From the NCBI GenBank assembly GCA_013368315.1, contig JAACJM010000032.1, positions 62,001 to 126,000 of the forward strand: a stretch of 64,000 nucleotides of DNA, written 5' to 3'. The position numbers and the translations under genes were made by a program. This document shows, piece after piece, positions 46,887 to 57,191 of the stretch (position 1 is its first letter; every line of letters starts with the position of its first letter). Under the pieces are notes generated by a model. That model was given only the letters and a program-made list of their open reading frames with translations. It searched no databases and was not told where the DNA came from. Source of the DNA: Tetrapyrgos nigripes. Lineage: Eukaryota; Basidiomycota; Agaricomycetes; Agaricales; Campanellaceae.

Positions 46887-47342
46887 CCTCACGAGGTTCC
46901 GGTTGGTGAGAGAAGGAGTTTGGGAGATCTTTGTAATGCTGGTGCTGCCCGACTTATATTTGGGGCGGCACTGGGAATGTCGCCATAAAGAACCAGATGA
47001 CGGACTCCCGCATCAGATGACCATTATCTTCATGACCCTGGAGTCCCTTGCACGATGAACATTGAAGACTTGATTGTAGCAGGTGGACGAGTGGAAGACA
47101 CGAGATGATGGTGGTCGCGGAGAGAGAAGCGTAAAAGTCTTCCCACCACACTGTCAAGCTAAGTGTCAACAGGTCTCGAAGAAAATTTTTTCAAATACGA
47201 GCTAGATAGATAGATAGATTGGATACACCGCGCCGGAAAAGGGTTCCCCGATGTGGGTAGATAGATAGCTGTATTTAGTATGGACTGAGGATTCTATGAC
47301 TACTTTACTACCAACGATAAATCCTACAAGAAGTCAATTGTG
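46887..47342. other. Intergenic region
   Basis: A short GATA repeat (ATAGATAGATAGATT) occurs near 47206-47220 and again near 47261. No gene. Confidence 0.5.
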
Positions 47343-48590
47343 CTAAGTTCCACCACAAGACCACTCGTTGCCAGATGCTGAAGTTGTTGATGCACGTCTT
47401 CTCGAAGCGGTCTTCCCAAAACACAAAGAGCAATTGACTTCAAGGAGACTACTCACACAGTCAATGCATACTCCCGTTCCGATATCCATCTCGAAACAAT
47501 CATCTCCATCGTCAAACAGCTCTCCGTCTGCGGCAAAATCCAACTTTTCCAGTCTGGAAACGAGAGGAGGTGAAAATGCCGAACCTACATGGTTGTAGAC
47601 ATGGAGAGCGTTAAGGAGAGAAGGGGTGATAATGTCTTGGAACTCGAAGGCTGCAGGGGTCCTGGGAGTCACCCATTCCGCGAAAGCGTATGCTTTTCGA
47701 CGAATCTCCCTAATACATAGCTCTTCCAGCGTCGGGTTGAGCCTGAGAAGAGATATGACATCTTTGTCAGACAGAGAGATCCAGTCCAAACGAAGCTTTC
47801 TGAGTGAACGCTGTGATCTTTCGAAGAAGGCAGGTGCCTTTAAAATTTTACGAGAGTGACCGCCGGACATTACTGATGATCATGTCGTTCAAGGATGGGA
47901 GGGCGAGCTTGTCGACCAAGAATGTCAGCCAATTCGAGACACGTGAAGTCTGATCACTCTCGTCGTCCAATTCGAACTGTATCCTGGTCAAGTTGGAACT
48001 TTGGGGAGGATTAAGTGATGCGGTCACAGGGATGGTGTCCACATTGGCTCAGTTGCGAGTAAACCATGGATTGGATTGGGATTGGACGTTAGGAAACATT
48101 AATGCTCCAGATCATCTGGAACGCTTTTAAATCATCCCTACAGGCAAATTCCAGGTTGATGATTTAGGTCCGCAGGGAGAAGTCTGCGAGAATATCTATG
48201 GGAGGTAGGGTGTTGAGCGATAGTGTCCGAAGCTTCGGAGCAGAATGAAGTAAATGCAATTCGCTGTGCCTTGTACCATGATCCACGATGCGCAAAGACT
48301 CTAATAGCGGAAACGACCTCCTGCTGTACAATGGTGAAAAAGCGGACTCGGTCCCAAGTGTTTTATAACTCCACTGTACGCCAACGAGCACTGTGCTGGA
48401 CAAGGAGGTTCATCAGAACGTCTGCAGCCTCGCTATCGTGAACAACCTTCAGCATCAGGGGATGGGATTTGGAAAGGGCGAGAAATGTTCTAAGTGGTGT
48501 TTCCAACTCAGGGAAATGAGCAGCTGCCATAAAGCGCAGTGTGTGCTGCATTCTGAGCGGTGCTAGTGGGCAACATATACAAAAAATCAA
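47343..48590 (-). pseudogene. F-box/LRR pseudogene lacking its F-box
   Basis: Minus-strand frames 48590-48363, 48403-48164, 48042-47848 and 47870-47343 line up in order with the leucine-rich part of the gene at 31552: HSARWRTVEL, RRSFPLLESLRIVDH, LLHSAPKLRTLSLNTLPP, SLRKLRLDWISLSDKDVISLL, NPTLEELCIREIRRKAYAFAEW, FQDIITPSLLNALHVYNH. The F-box and N-terminus are missing and frames shift several times. A distant, dead member of the same group. Confidence 0.75.
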
Positions 48591-48991
48591 AAGCCAAAAG
48601 GGCTGATATGAGGTATAAATAATGTTAGAGGCCGCAAATCTGGAAGGTGCAATGTTGGTATTTTACAACGGGATATGATGCGATACCATTCTGAAGATTT
48701 CTTGTTCCCATCCCAGGTTCTTTAAATTGGCATTTCATTACCCAGTTCAAACCGGTCACAGTCGGTAACGCGGGTCAATGCTTTGAGGACAAGATTAAGA
48801 TTACGGTCCGGAAAAATAGAAATTCCGTGACTAGGGAAGATGGGTACCATCTGACCAATTGCAACGCGTACTACTATAACGCGTACTACTATGACGCGTA
48901 TTCTCGGCCTTCCCAAGTACTTGGACTCGATGGACAATCATAAAGCCTCAGGTGCGTGCCTCTGCTTTCTACAATTCCTCTTCTTACCTCC
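48591..48991. other. Upstream region of oxidoreductase B
   Basis: Holds the triple ACGCGT repeat described separately; nothing else recognised. Confidence 0.5.
48864..48899 (+). promoter_or_regulatory. Three ACGCGT boxes at 15-bp spacing (MCB-like)
   Basis: ACGCGT occurs at 48864-48869, 48879-48884 and 48894-48899 within a repeated 15-bp unit (ACGCGTACTACTATA and variants). It ends 92 bp before the start codon of oxidoreductase B. ACGCGT is the MluI cell-cycle box bound by MBF in yeasts; function here is inferred. Confidence 0.45.
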
Positions 48992-50508
48992 ATGGTCTTC
49001 AGTACAATCAAGCGTATCTACAATGCGGTATGTATGCGCATATAAGCTACAAAAAAAATGCTCATCACCTTTGCAGTTCTCTCCATCAGAGGTACCGACG
49101 ACGCAAGACAATAAGCCATTGAAGTTCGGTATACTGGGAGCTGCGAACATTGCTCCTAATGCCCTGATCATCCCAGCAAAGACACACCCAGAAGTCTTGG
49201 TTTATGCCGTTGCCGCAAGAGATATTAAAAGGGCAGACGCATTCGCAAAGAAACATGGTGTCCAGAAGGTTTATGGTGGGACAAATGGTTACCAAGGTGT
49301 GTAGATCGCTGCTGTGGCAAGCATCTTTACGGGTGTTAACTTCCTCTTCATCACAGAATTGTTGGATGACCCCGACATCGATGTGATTTACAACCCGGTG
49401 TGTATACCATCATTTTCTTTTCGGGAAGCTGCTTCCTCTGATACAAGGCAATTTTGACAGCTACCCAACGGCCTTCATTACGAATGGACCATGAAAGCTC
49501 TCGCTGCAGGAAAACACGTCCTGCTCGAGAAGCCAGCTGCGAATACTGCTGAAGAGACGCGTCAAATGTTTGACCTCGCTGAAAAGAAAAATCTTGTGTT
49601 GATGGAGGCGTTTCATTACAGGTATGGGTAACCGTATCACATATAGCCACCTCAGCTCTGAGCCTTCTCTCGAACAGATTCCATCCAGCCGTCCAACGTG
49701 TCAAAGCTATCCTCGACAGCGGTGAATTAGGCAAAATCAAGAGTATTACCCATCAATTCACGTTTCCTGCTGGAGTCATGGGCTTGAAGAAGGATGATAT
49801 TCGGTTTAATTGGTCGTTGGGTGGAGGGTCTTTCATGGATATGGGGAGTGAGTATTATACTCGCTCTATCGTGTCTGCTTCGCAAAAGACTGACGACATT
49901 CTATGATACAAGCCTACAACCTCAATTGCCTACGCTACCTCGGTGGAAATCCAACACAAATCCTCTCAGCTAACGCTGTGCCCTCGCATGACCCCAAAGT
50001 TGACCGTGGAATGACCGTCACCCTCGCTTTACCCAACGATATCATCGGTACTATGACCTGTGATTTCGGTATACCCTGGAAGTGGAACCTCATCCCCTCG
50101 ATGCCTGTATTGAACGCTACCGTAGAATGCGAGGGTGGATCGGTCAAACTGTCTAACTTTGTGATGCCAACGTTGTATCATTCTATCACCGTGAACAAGA
50201 AGAAAGCCACGGGCACAGACACAGTGACACGTACGGAAGCGGTGTACAAGTTTTCAGATGCAAAAATGGAGGGTAAAGGAGAGGAATGGTGGATGACGTA
50301 TAGATACATGCTGGATGCGTTTGTAGATCGGCTGAAGGGGAGGGAACCGCAGACGTGGATTACGAAGGAGGATTCTATAGTGAATGCGGAGTGGATTGAT
50401 AAAGTCTACGAGAAGGTGCGTTTCTTTCTATTTATGGAGATTTTTCTAAAGTAGCTTTTCCAGTCTGGTCTCGGAGCCCGTCCCAAATCCTCATTTGTAC
50501 CCAATTAG
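48992..50508 (+). CDS. Gfo/Idh/MocA oxidoreductase B
   Basis: 391 residues from exons 48992-49027, 49077-49296, 49357-49397, 49461-49621, 49678-49847, 49913-50415, 50464-50508. Rossmann start [15 protein letters not shown], catalytic-loop motif LLEKPAAN, C-terminal end [11 protein letters not shown]. Same fold, seven-exon structure and likely activity class as A and C (NAD(P)-dependent sugar or dihydrodiol dehydrogenase). Tandem with C, same strand, 0.87 kb apart. All introns are GT-AG. It has two extra residues before the LKKDDIRF segment. A triple ACGCGT repeat lies upstream. No defect seen. Confidence 0.93.
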
Positions 50509-51374
50509 TGACAATGTTCGCTGTACCATCCAAGCTGCACTACTAATAATTCAGTAAATGTGCTGGGTATGCAATCCTGTCCTTTCGGTCTGAAATGCCT
50601 AACAAGTTCTGGACGAGGCTGTTAGCTTTCAACGGCCACGCCTCGTCGACGAGCTTCTGCATCCAAGATTGTAACCACTAGGCCAGACTTCCGTCCCACA
50701 CGGTCAAGGACGCTCCCGTGAGGTTTTCCACACTCGGAGAATCTAGATATACCGTTTCAATCCAGACGTCGATACGCGGGATATATCGTGCATACGTGTA
50801 CCTGAGGCTTCCCGGTTTTGGTACCGGATCTCTCGATGAACTCGGTGAGGACGGTTCTGCCCTTGCTGCACAGTCGTTGGTTGGCCCGGGGCAACTCGAG
50901 TGTTTCGGAAGTTTTGCCATGAGGAGACAACATCGGGAATGACATCCAAGGCCCAAGGGTGAGTTCCATGCTGAGTCCCATTGAGCTCACCTCCGGTGAG
51001 ATCTCTTCCAGGGTGATTTGGCTCGGGTTTCTGACAAAGAGGATGAACCAATTCCGGAGCTCGTGACAGCGGAGGATGTAGCCTTTGACATGGACGTCGT
51101 AGAGTACCCTCGTAAACCTAAAAATAGCTGAGGAAAGAAAATGCATTTGCCACACTCGAGAAAGGAAGCAAAGTTTTTACAAGTCACTCCCACGCTAAGC
51201 CTCCCAAACCGACGGGCGCCCAACGGACGCCTAAGTCTCCCAAAGTACCAGCGGTGCAGGAACACCTTTTAGATGGTTATCACTGAAGCTCGAGTACATA
51301 AAGGCGGCCAAGGTATGTCTTTTATATTCACACGTAGCAACTCGGCCAATTGACTCTTCTCTTTTCATAGTACC
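50509..51374. other. Spacer between oxidoreductases B and C
   Basis: A minus-strand open frame 51155-50757 contains LRCHELRNWFILFVRNP, faintly like a leucine-rich repeat of F-box proteins. No start context, F-box or splice structure supports it, so it is noted as a possible relic only. Confidence 0.35.
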
Positions 51375-52900
51375 ATGGTCCTCAGCACAATCAAGCGTCT
51401 TTACAATGCGGTATGTCACAGTACAATAGATTAGTACTACTGCGACTGACTCCTGTCCACTATTTTCCAGTACTATCCATCTGAGGTACCAAAAACTCAA
51501 GATAGCAAGCCTTTGAAGTTTGGTATCTTGGGAGCTGCAGCAATTGCTCCCGCTGCTCTGATAATTCCAGCAAAAACGCATCCAGAAGTCGTTGTCTATG
51601 CCGTTGCAGCGAGAGATATAAAACGCGCAGAGGCTTTCGCGAAGAAACACGGCGTTCCCAAATTTTATGGTGGTTCAAATGGTTATCAAGGTGCGAGTAT
51701 TGGAACTTAGATCTTACCCGTTCTGACTTTCTTCTTCATGCAGAGCTGTTGGATGACTCCGAAATCGACGTGGTTTACAATCCAGTATGTATACCGCGGT
51801 TTTTCACTTTCTGGTCGGATTCCCTGACACGCAGTCTTGTCAATCACAGCTGCCCGTTGGCCTTCATTATGAATGGACCATGAAAGCTCTTGCGGCGGGA
51901 AAGCACGTCCTCCTAGAAAAGCCTGCGACAATCACTTCTGAAGAGATGCGTCAAATGTTTGAACTCGCCGAGAAGAAGAATCTTGTGTTGATGGAAGCGT
52001 TTCATTCTAGGTATGATATTCTCGCTCACGTAGTACACCTCGGCCTGCTCTTAGACCACGTCTTCTTGTACAGATTTCATCCAGCCATCCAACGCGTCAA
52101 GGCCATCCTCGACAGCGGTGAATTAGGCAAAATCAAGAGTATCTGCAATACACTCACGGTGCCTGCTGGAAGTTTCAAGAAAGATGATATTCGGTTTGAT
52201 TGGTCACTGGGAGGAGGATCGTTCTTGGATATGGGCTGTAAGAGCCTCTTCTCTCTGCTTGCAAAGAAATTTTAATAATGACCACTGTTTATCATATGCA
52301 GGCTACACCCTCAGCTGCCTACGCTACCTCGGAGCCGGAAACCCAACCCAAGTTCTCTCAGCTACCGCCATACCCTCGTATGACCCTCAAGTCGACCGTG
52401 GAATGACTGCCACTCTCGCATTACCAAACGATATCATAGGGACTATCACCTCTGACATGGGTACACCCTGGAATTGGAACATTATCCCCTCGTCGCCTCA
52501 AGTACTTTCTACGGTAGAATGTGAGGGAGGTTCTGTCAGTTTGCTCAACTATGTGTCGCCGACGTTGTATCATACGATTACTGTGAGCAAGAAGAATGGC
52601 ACGGGCACAGTGACACGTGCGGAGAAGGTGTACACGTTCTCTGATGGAAAGATGGAGGGTAAAGGAGAGGAGTGGTGGTTGACGTATAGGTATATGTTGG
52701 AGGCTTTTGTGGATGGCTTGAAGGGGAGGACACCGCAGACGTGGGTCACGAAGGAAGACTCTATAGCAAACATGGAGTGGATCGAGAAGGTTTACGAAAA
52801 GGTATGTATGTTCGGCTACTCACAGAACGTCTTTCTGACCACACACTGGTTGCAGTCTGGCCTTGGAGTTCGTCCTAAATCTACATTTGTCCAGTTCTAG
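51375..52900 (+). CDS. Gfo/Idh/MocA oxidoreductase C
   Basis: 388 residues from exons 51375-51410, 51471-51690, 51744-51784, 51850-52010, 52074-52237, 52302-52801, 52856-52900. Motifs FGILGAAAIAPAALI, LLEKPATI and a C-terminus GVRPKSTFVQF. Exon structure equals that of A and B. It probably arose by tandem duplication with B, although A is about as similar by eye. Cytosolic NAD(P)-dependent oxidoreductase, substrate unknown. A broken copy of its last intron and exon lies at 57017-57125. No defect seen. Confidence 0.93.
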
Positions 52901-53487
52901 TGATGTCGCGCTTCAAGCTTCTAGTCTCGTTGGTCTGAACGGCGCCTGTCTCTGAACTGCCCGCCGATTGCTTTGCTTTCTGACAATTAACGCTCTCCTT
53001 GTACGGCCTCACTGAGCTTCTTTCTTGCGTTCTACTATTCACCCGGGTCTGTGCTGACCGGGGCTATATCACCAGGAGGGACTCAAAGTCGATTTAATGT
53101 GCATCCAAAAGGTTACACCCAGGAGATTCCACTGGTCTTCGTTAGAACCCAGGTCCGTCAACGTCACAAGGAAAGCCCATATACCGCTGGTCTGGTAGTT
53201 TTCACTGTCACGATAGACTGTATATCAAATTATGACGAGGAAACTTTATCTGGAGCTGTCATATGCAGTGGGAACTTGAAGCTCAGATCTTGAACACTTC
53301 TTTTCGCATCTCGGGTCTTTAGACGGAACTGGCGGAGACGGAAAGAGATGGTGGATAAGCCAGAGATATGAGGATGGTATTGTGCAGCTTTTGCCTTGGT
53401 ACATGAAGATGATCTTAGAATATCCGCTCAATTCTTCCCAGTTGAAGTTTAACTTTCGATCGTTCAAATTCTACATAGTACACCGGA
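52901..53487. other. Intergenic region
   Basis: Nothing recognised between oxidoreductase C and the hairpin. Confidence 0.5.
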
Positions 53488-53578
53488 GGCATTGGCCTAG
53501 GAACATGGGTTCTATGTGCCTTGTGCCTTGATAATGTGCGTTGGCGGCACATGGAACCCATGTTCCCAGGTCAATGCC
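53488..53578. repeat. 33-bp inverted repeat (hairpin) upstream of small gene
   Basis: Arm 53488-53520 (GGCATTGGCCTAGGAACATG...) and arm 53546-53578 are reverse complements with about three mismatches, separated by 25 bases. Transcribed, it would fold into a 33-bp stem. It lies about 115 bp before the start of the 101-residue gene, with a TATAATTATA sequence just after it. It may be a tiny MITE or a regulatory hairpin. Confidence 0.85.
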
Positions 53579-53691
53579 TATAATTATAACTTTATGAGTG
53601 CGACTAGAAGCAGGAGACTTCACTCAGCGCCATCCATCCCTCCTCGTTCTGAGCTACCAGCTACACAACTCTGAATTGCATATAGCACGAA

Positions 53692-54049
53692 ATGTCCCTT
53701 TCAGTGAGCAAGCTCTGATCTTTGCTATCGTACTGATCACACTCAACCTGTCCAGAGCTCTGACAAAAAGAAACTTCGCAGTGTCGTTGACCAACTGGGA
53801 GATGGCTCAAAGGTTGTGGACCTTATTTGGGACAATTTATTCAAACCAGTTCATGGACTGACCACCTCCGCGCTCGGAGGCTACAAGCTCGGGTCCATGA
53901 AAGGTGACGACAATATGTATCGCGTTGGTATCTTCGTGTCGAACAAGAAGACACTTAAGCCCCCGCCGATTGTGGTGGCTGAGTGGAACGCGGAGCCGAC
54001 CGGGGCACAAGTCGTTGCAGGTTTGAATCAAGCGATTGATGCAGCTTAA
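53692..54049 (+). CDS. Small 101-residue protein of unknown function
   Basis: A 12-nt first exon (53692-53703, Met-Ser-Leu-Ser) is joined by a GTGAGC...CAG intron to 53756-54049. The protein reads SSDKKKLRSVVDQLGDGSK, VVDLIWDNLFKPVHGLTTSA, then ALGGYKLGSMKGDD, YRVGIFVSNKK, PPPIVVAEWNAEPTGAQVV and ends NQAIDAA. It looks like a compact folded domain without signal peptide or membrane segment. I do not recognise the family. Start chosen because the spliced frame opens with a good short exon and no upstream frame continues. Confidence 0.65.
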
Positions 54050-54197
54050 TGCAGAGCAAAGATAGAGTGCGTTTTATTCACCCGTGAATTTACTGTCGGT
54101 CTTATGGAACATTTTGAAGGCATTTTTCTTAGTGTATCGCGGTGTGATTGAAAACTTGAATGTTAATAGTAGGGCCTGTATCTTGAAAGCGAATGAA

Positions 54198-54518
54198 ATT
54201 AGACCACTTTTGCACCGGTATATACTATCGAAGTTTCTAATAAAAACAGGAAGGTCATTGATGAAATCTGAAAGCAATGTTAGTGAAAAATGAGCGCGAA
54301 TGTAAAATCATACCTCACAACACTACAGTAATATTTCACCGGTGACCGATACACCCAACTGAAATACCGATACTGAGGGAATGATTCAAATCCGCGCAAC
54401 GGTTGGCAGCCGTTGGCTCTGCGCAAGGTCTCTAATATATTCTGGAGAGTCTCAAGAAATCTGGATTGTTTGTTAATGATAAAAAACCTGATACATACCG
54501 GTGCAAAAGTGGTCTAAT
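54198..54518. mobile_element. MITE-like element with perfect 24-bp inverted ends
   Basis: Arms 54198-54221 and 54495-54518 (ATTAGACCACTTTTGCACCG...) are perfect reverse complements about 270 bp apart. Possible target duplication ATGA at 54193-54196 and 54519-54522, with one unpaired A on the left. No coding capacity. Superfamily not assigned; only one copy is in this window. Confidence 0.6.
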
Positions 54519-54593
54519 ATGATTTATTTTTTACATGAGTAACATTGGCCGCACAGTGTATGTGTCTACCAAACACAGCTGAATACCGAATGT

Positions 54594-55521
54594 TCAATTG
54601 TCATTCTTGACACCAAAGCGCTCAACCAACTGGCGGTCAATTCTCTTCAAGATCTGTGCGATCTGTAAGACATCCACTTGAATGAGTAAAAGAATGCATG
54701 AAACGTATACCAGAAAGTTTAACCCCCAACTGATTCTCCAATCTCTTTTTTACCCAGTACACATCAGCATTCTGATCTACAATCTCCCTCCACTCCTCCT
54801 CGTCCTCTTCCTCTCTCACCCCCGATTCCCCAAAATCAATCACAACTCCCCGTGTTGGCATCTTCCCTGGCGAAAATAGTATATTCCCCGGGTTCAGATC
54901 TGTATGCACAACCCCAAACAACCCAAACTGCCGGACGGTCTCGACCAGCGAGTGCAGTAGCGCCAAGTCCACATGGTTACTTTTGGGATCGATAGCATCG
55001 AGCTTGAGTGCATCGGGGATGTATTCGAGTAGGAGAAAGTGTGGGGATACAGCGCGGTCAGATAAATTCAGCAATGTCCCTGTACCGTAACATCTGGCGA
55101 CGCCTTCGCCTTGCAGCGGAGTCAATCGCGCGTAGGCAGAAACTTCAGCATGATATTGCATCTCCGCATTCTGGTAATACCACTCCTCCCAACCCTCCTT
55201 ATCATCTTCCCCAGGCCACTGGTGCGGCTCGAACTCGATGTTTCGCCCTTTGCTGCCGCGTTTGGCTGCCGCAGCTGCTTCGGCGGAAGATGACCACGGC
55301 CGTTGGCGATCCTTGCATTCGTGACGGTGGGAGTAGAATCGCGGGTCGTAGACTTTGAGAATAAATGACGACTTGAGGAAGGATACGGAGTTATCTTTGA
55401 CGAGAAGAACTTGGGCCATGGTGAAAGGCGTGAAGGCGGATATTACTTCAACGGTGAGAGGAGAAGACGCATTACAGAGTTGGAGACTCAACAAGGATGT
55501 GGGTTGGTAGTAGTCTGACAT
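54594..55521 (-). CDS. Protein-kinase-like (APH/RIO-like) protein
   Basis: The main frame 55521-54637 reads through kinase-like elements: FLLLEYIPDALKL (hinge), VVHTDLNPGNILF (catalytic loop H-x-D-x4-N) and GVVIDFGES (DFG). The N-lobe is poorly conserved, as in many fungal kinase-like or aminoglycoside-phosphotransferase-like proteins, so substrate and activity are uncertain. The 3' end has two possible introns. A GTTAAA donor after ENQLG to the acceptor near 54670 gives IAQILKRIDRQLVERFG and a stop at 54594, which looks the more protein-like. A GTATAC donor gives a short tail DRTDLEEN ending at 54637, and reading through ends there too. An Ala run (AEAAAAAKRG) interrupts the N-lobe. Confidence 0.75.
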
Positions 55522-57016
55522 TTGGCGGAAACGTGACCTGAAGTGCAGTCTGGGAATTCAACTCTTGGGGTACGTCTCACGCCCAGTAGTAACCAATATT
55601 CCGTGGCCAGAAGTTAGTTGGGAAACATCAAATCTCTGGTGCTCGGAAACGGATTCGAAAACTTTAAATTTCCGAAGCCTTCGGCAAGCGATCCGATTGG
55701 CTCGGATCCGCTTCCGATAGATTTCTGAAGCACGAAAACCTTTCGTTTCCAAACGAGTTTCCTGGTCGCTCGAAAGCTCGACCTTTCCTAACTAACTTTT
55801 GACGTGTGAATATTGGTTACTGCTGGGTGTGTCTGTCATTAGTATCTTCTTCTGAGAGTTTCTCATTTGTTCATATAGGTCTTGCAAATGACTATGTTGA
55901 CTTCTACGTGTTCCTGTCAAAAGACCATTTAGGGCTTAGTAAAACCTATGCTCAGAAGGTTTTCTGGCATTGCTATGAGTTCCGTCCATGGTCTTCAGCT
56001 GCGAGGAAGACGTGATATCGGTGTTAGATGGCAGATCAACAAGGATGACTGTTTTCTCCGAACGGGTACGCACAGTTTTGCTATCTTTTTCGCCATCTTT
56101 TGATTGACATGCTTAAAGGCACCACCCAGCCCAATGTCAACCATCTGAGGCTTGACGCCCTTGTTTCTTCGATATCTCGCCACTTTCTCCATGGCACGAG
56201 CTCTTGAAAAGATTGCGATAATCTTGCCATCTCTCCGTGAAGTGAAGTATGGAATAAACGGGCAGATGAACCATGGTGCCGGCCTTGACGTTTATATGCT
56301 CAGGTTTCATCTGACCATTGCCCATCATCATGATAGCGTGCAGCCCACCTCGATTTCAAGCTTTATCCAAACCCGACTCTCCACCGCCAAAATTTCGGTG
56401 ACTAATCACACTCGCCAGTCCTTCAGTTCGCTCCATACATCTTGTCGGTTCTCAGTGACTTAAAGGATCGTCGGAACCAAGTCGAAACATGCTCTGTCCA
56501 GGCTAATCTGACTTTACAAGAATAATGCCGTCTGGAACCGTAAATTTCGTTCATCTACCTTCATTGAAGTAATAGATGTTGGCACCAGAGACTTACACAG
56601 GTCTAAGGGTTTAGGTATTGGAAGACCTATACGAAGGCTAGCCAGGCAAAGTGAGTCTTTCCGCGCTGTTTTGACTGTATCACTTTTGACCAGATGTGTA
56701 GGCACGGCGAAAAGTTTTCCTTTTTTCTACCCCAGACTTGACCGGTACTACTCAGTCTACGTGAGTGTAAGGCCCGACCTCCGTCAGCACGTCGTATCTC
56801 ACTGGTTCCAAAGTGGGCTCTCTTTACCACTTTCGCAGCAATCCTATGCCCACGACATATACTACCCTTCGAGGCCGTCTATCCCAATCTCATTCATGAC
56901 AGCCTGTTGCAATAGGAAGATGAAAGCTTACTTGTGGTACTCCTGGCCCTGCTTTCAGCGGCTTGCAGGTCTTGGAATCTGGAAAAGGATCGTCTCTGCC
57001 CGAGGGTCTTGCGAAT
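55522..57016. other. Gene-poor region
   Basis: Several open frames but none with a recognised domain or coherent splicing. A minus-strand frame at 56331-56137 (VKAGTMVHLPVYSI) vaguely recalls a P450 segment and was not accepted. Confidence 0.45.
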
Positions 57017-57125
57017 TCCGAAAAAGTATCTATGTTCGGCTACTCACAGAACGTCTTTCTGACCACACACTACTGGTTGCAGTTCTGGCCTTGGGAGTTC
57101 GTCCTATATCTACATTCCTCAATTA
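57017..57125 (+). pseudogene. Broken 3' fragment of oxidoreductase C
   Basis: About 100 bp match the end of exon 6, the last intron and the last exon of gene C (52795-52900): both contain TTCGGCTACTCACAGAACGT and a tail like GTTCGTCCTA..TCTACATT before TAG. Small indels disturb the frame. The rest of the gene is missing, so this is a displaced fragment. Confidence 0.8.
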
Positions 57126-57191
57126 GCGATGGTGATAGTACATGCGACGACGCTACTGATAATCTGGGAATAATAAAGATTAATCGATGTT

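Noticed and set aside
50757..51155. Minus-strand frame with a leucine-rich look between oxidoreductases B and C
   Set aside because: No F-box, no start context and frame broken just downstream; mentioned only in the spacer entry.
27497..52900. Possible biosynthetic gene cluster (P450, CmcJ-like enzyme, three oxidoreductases)
   Set aside because: No backbone synthase, terpene cyclase, transporter or cluster regulator in the window, and unrelated genes lie between.
56137..56331. Minus-strand frame with VKAGTMVHLPVYSI and HFTERW resembling a P450 segment
   Set aside because: No haem loop, no K-helix and no flanking P450 sequence in any frame; resemblance is too short.
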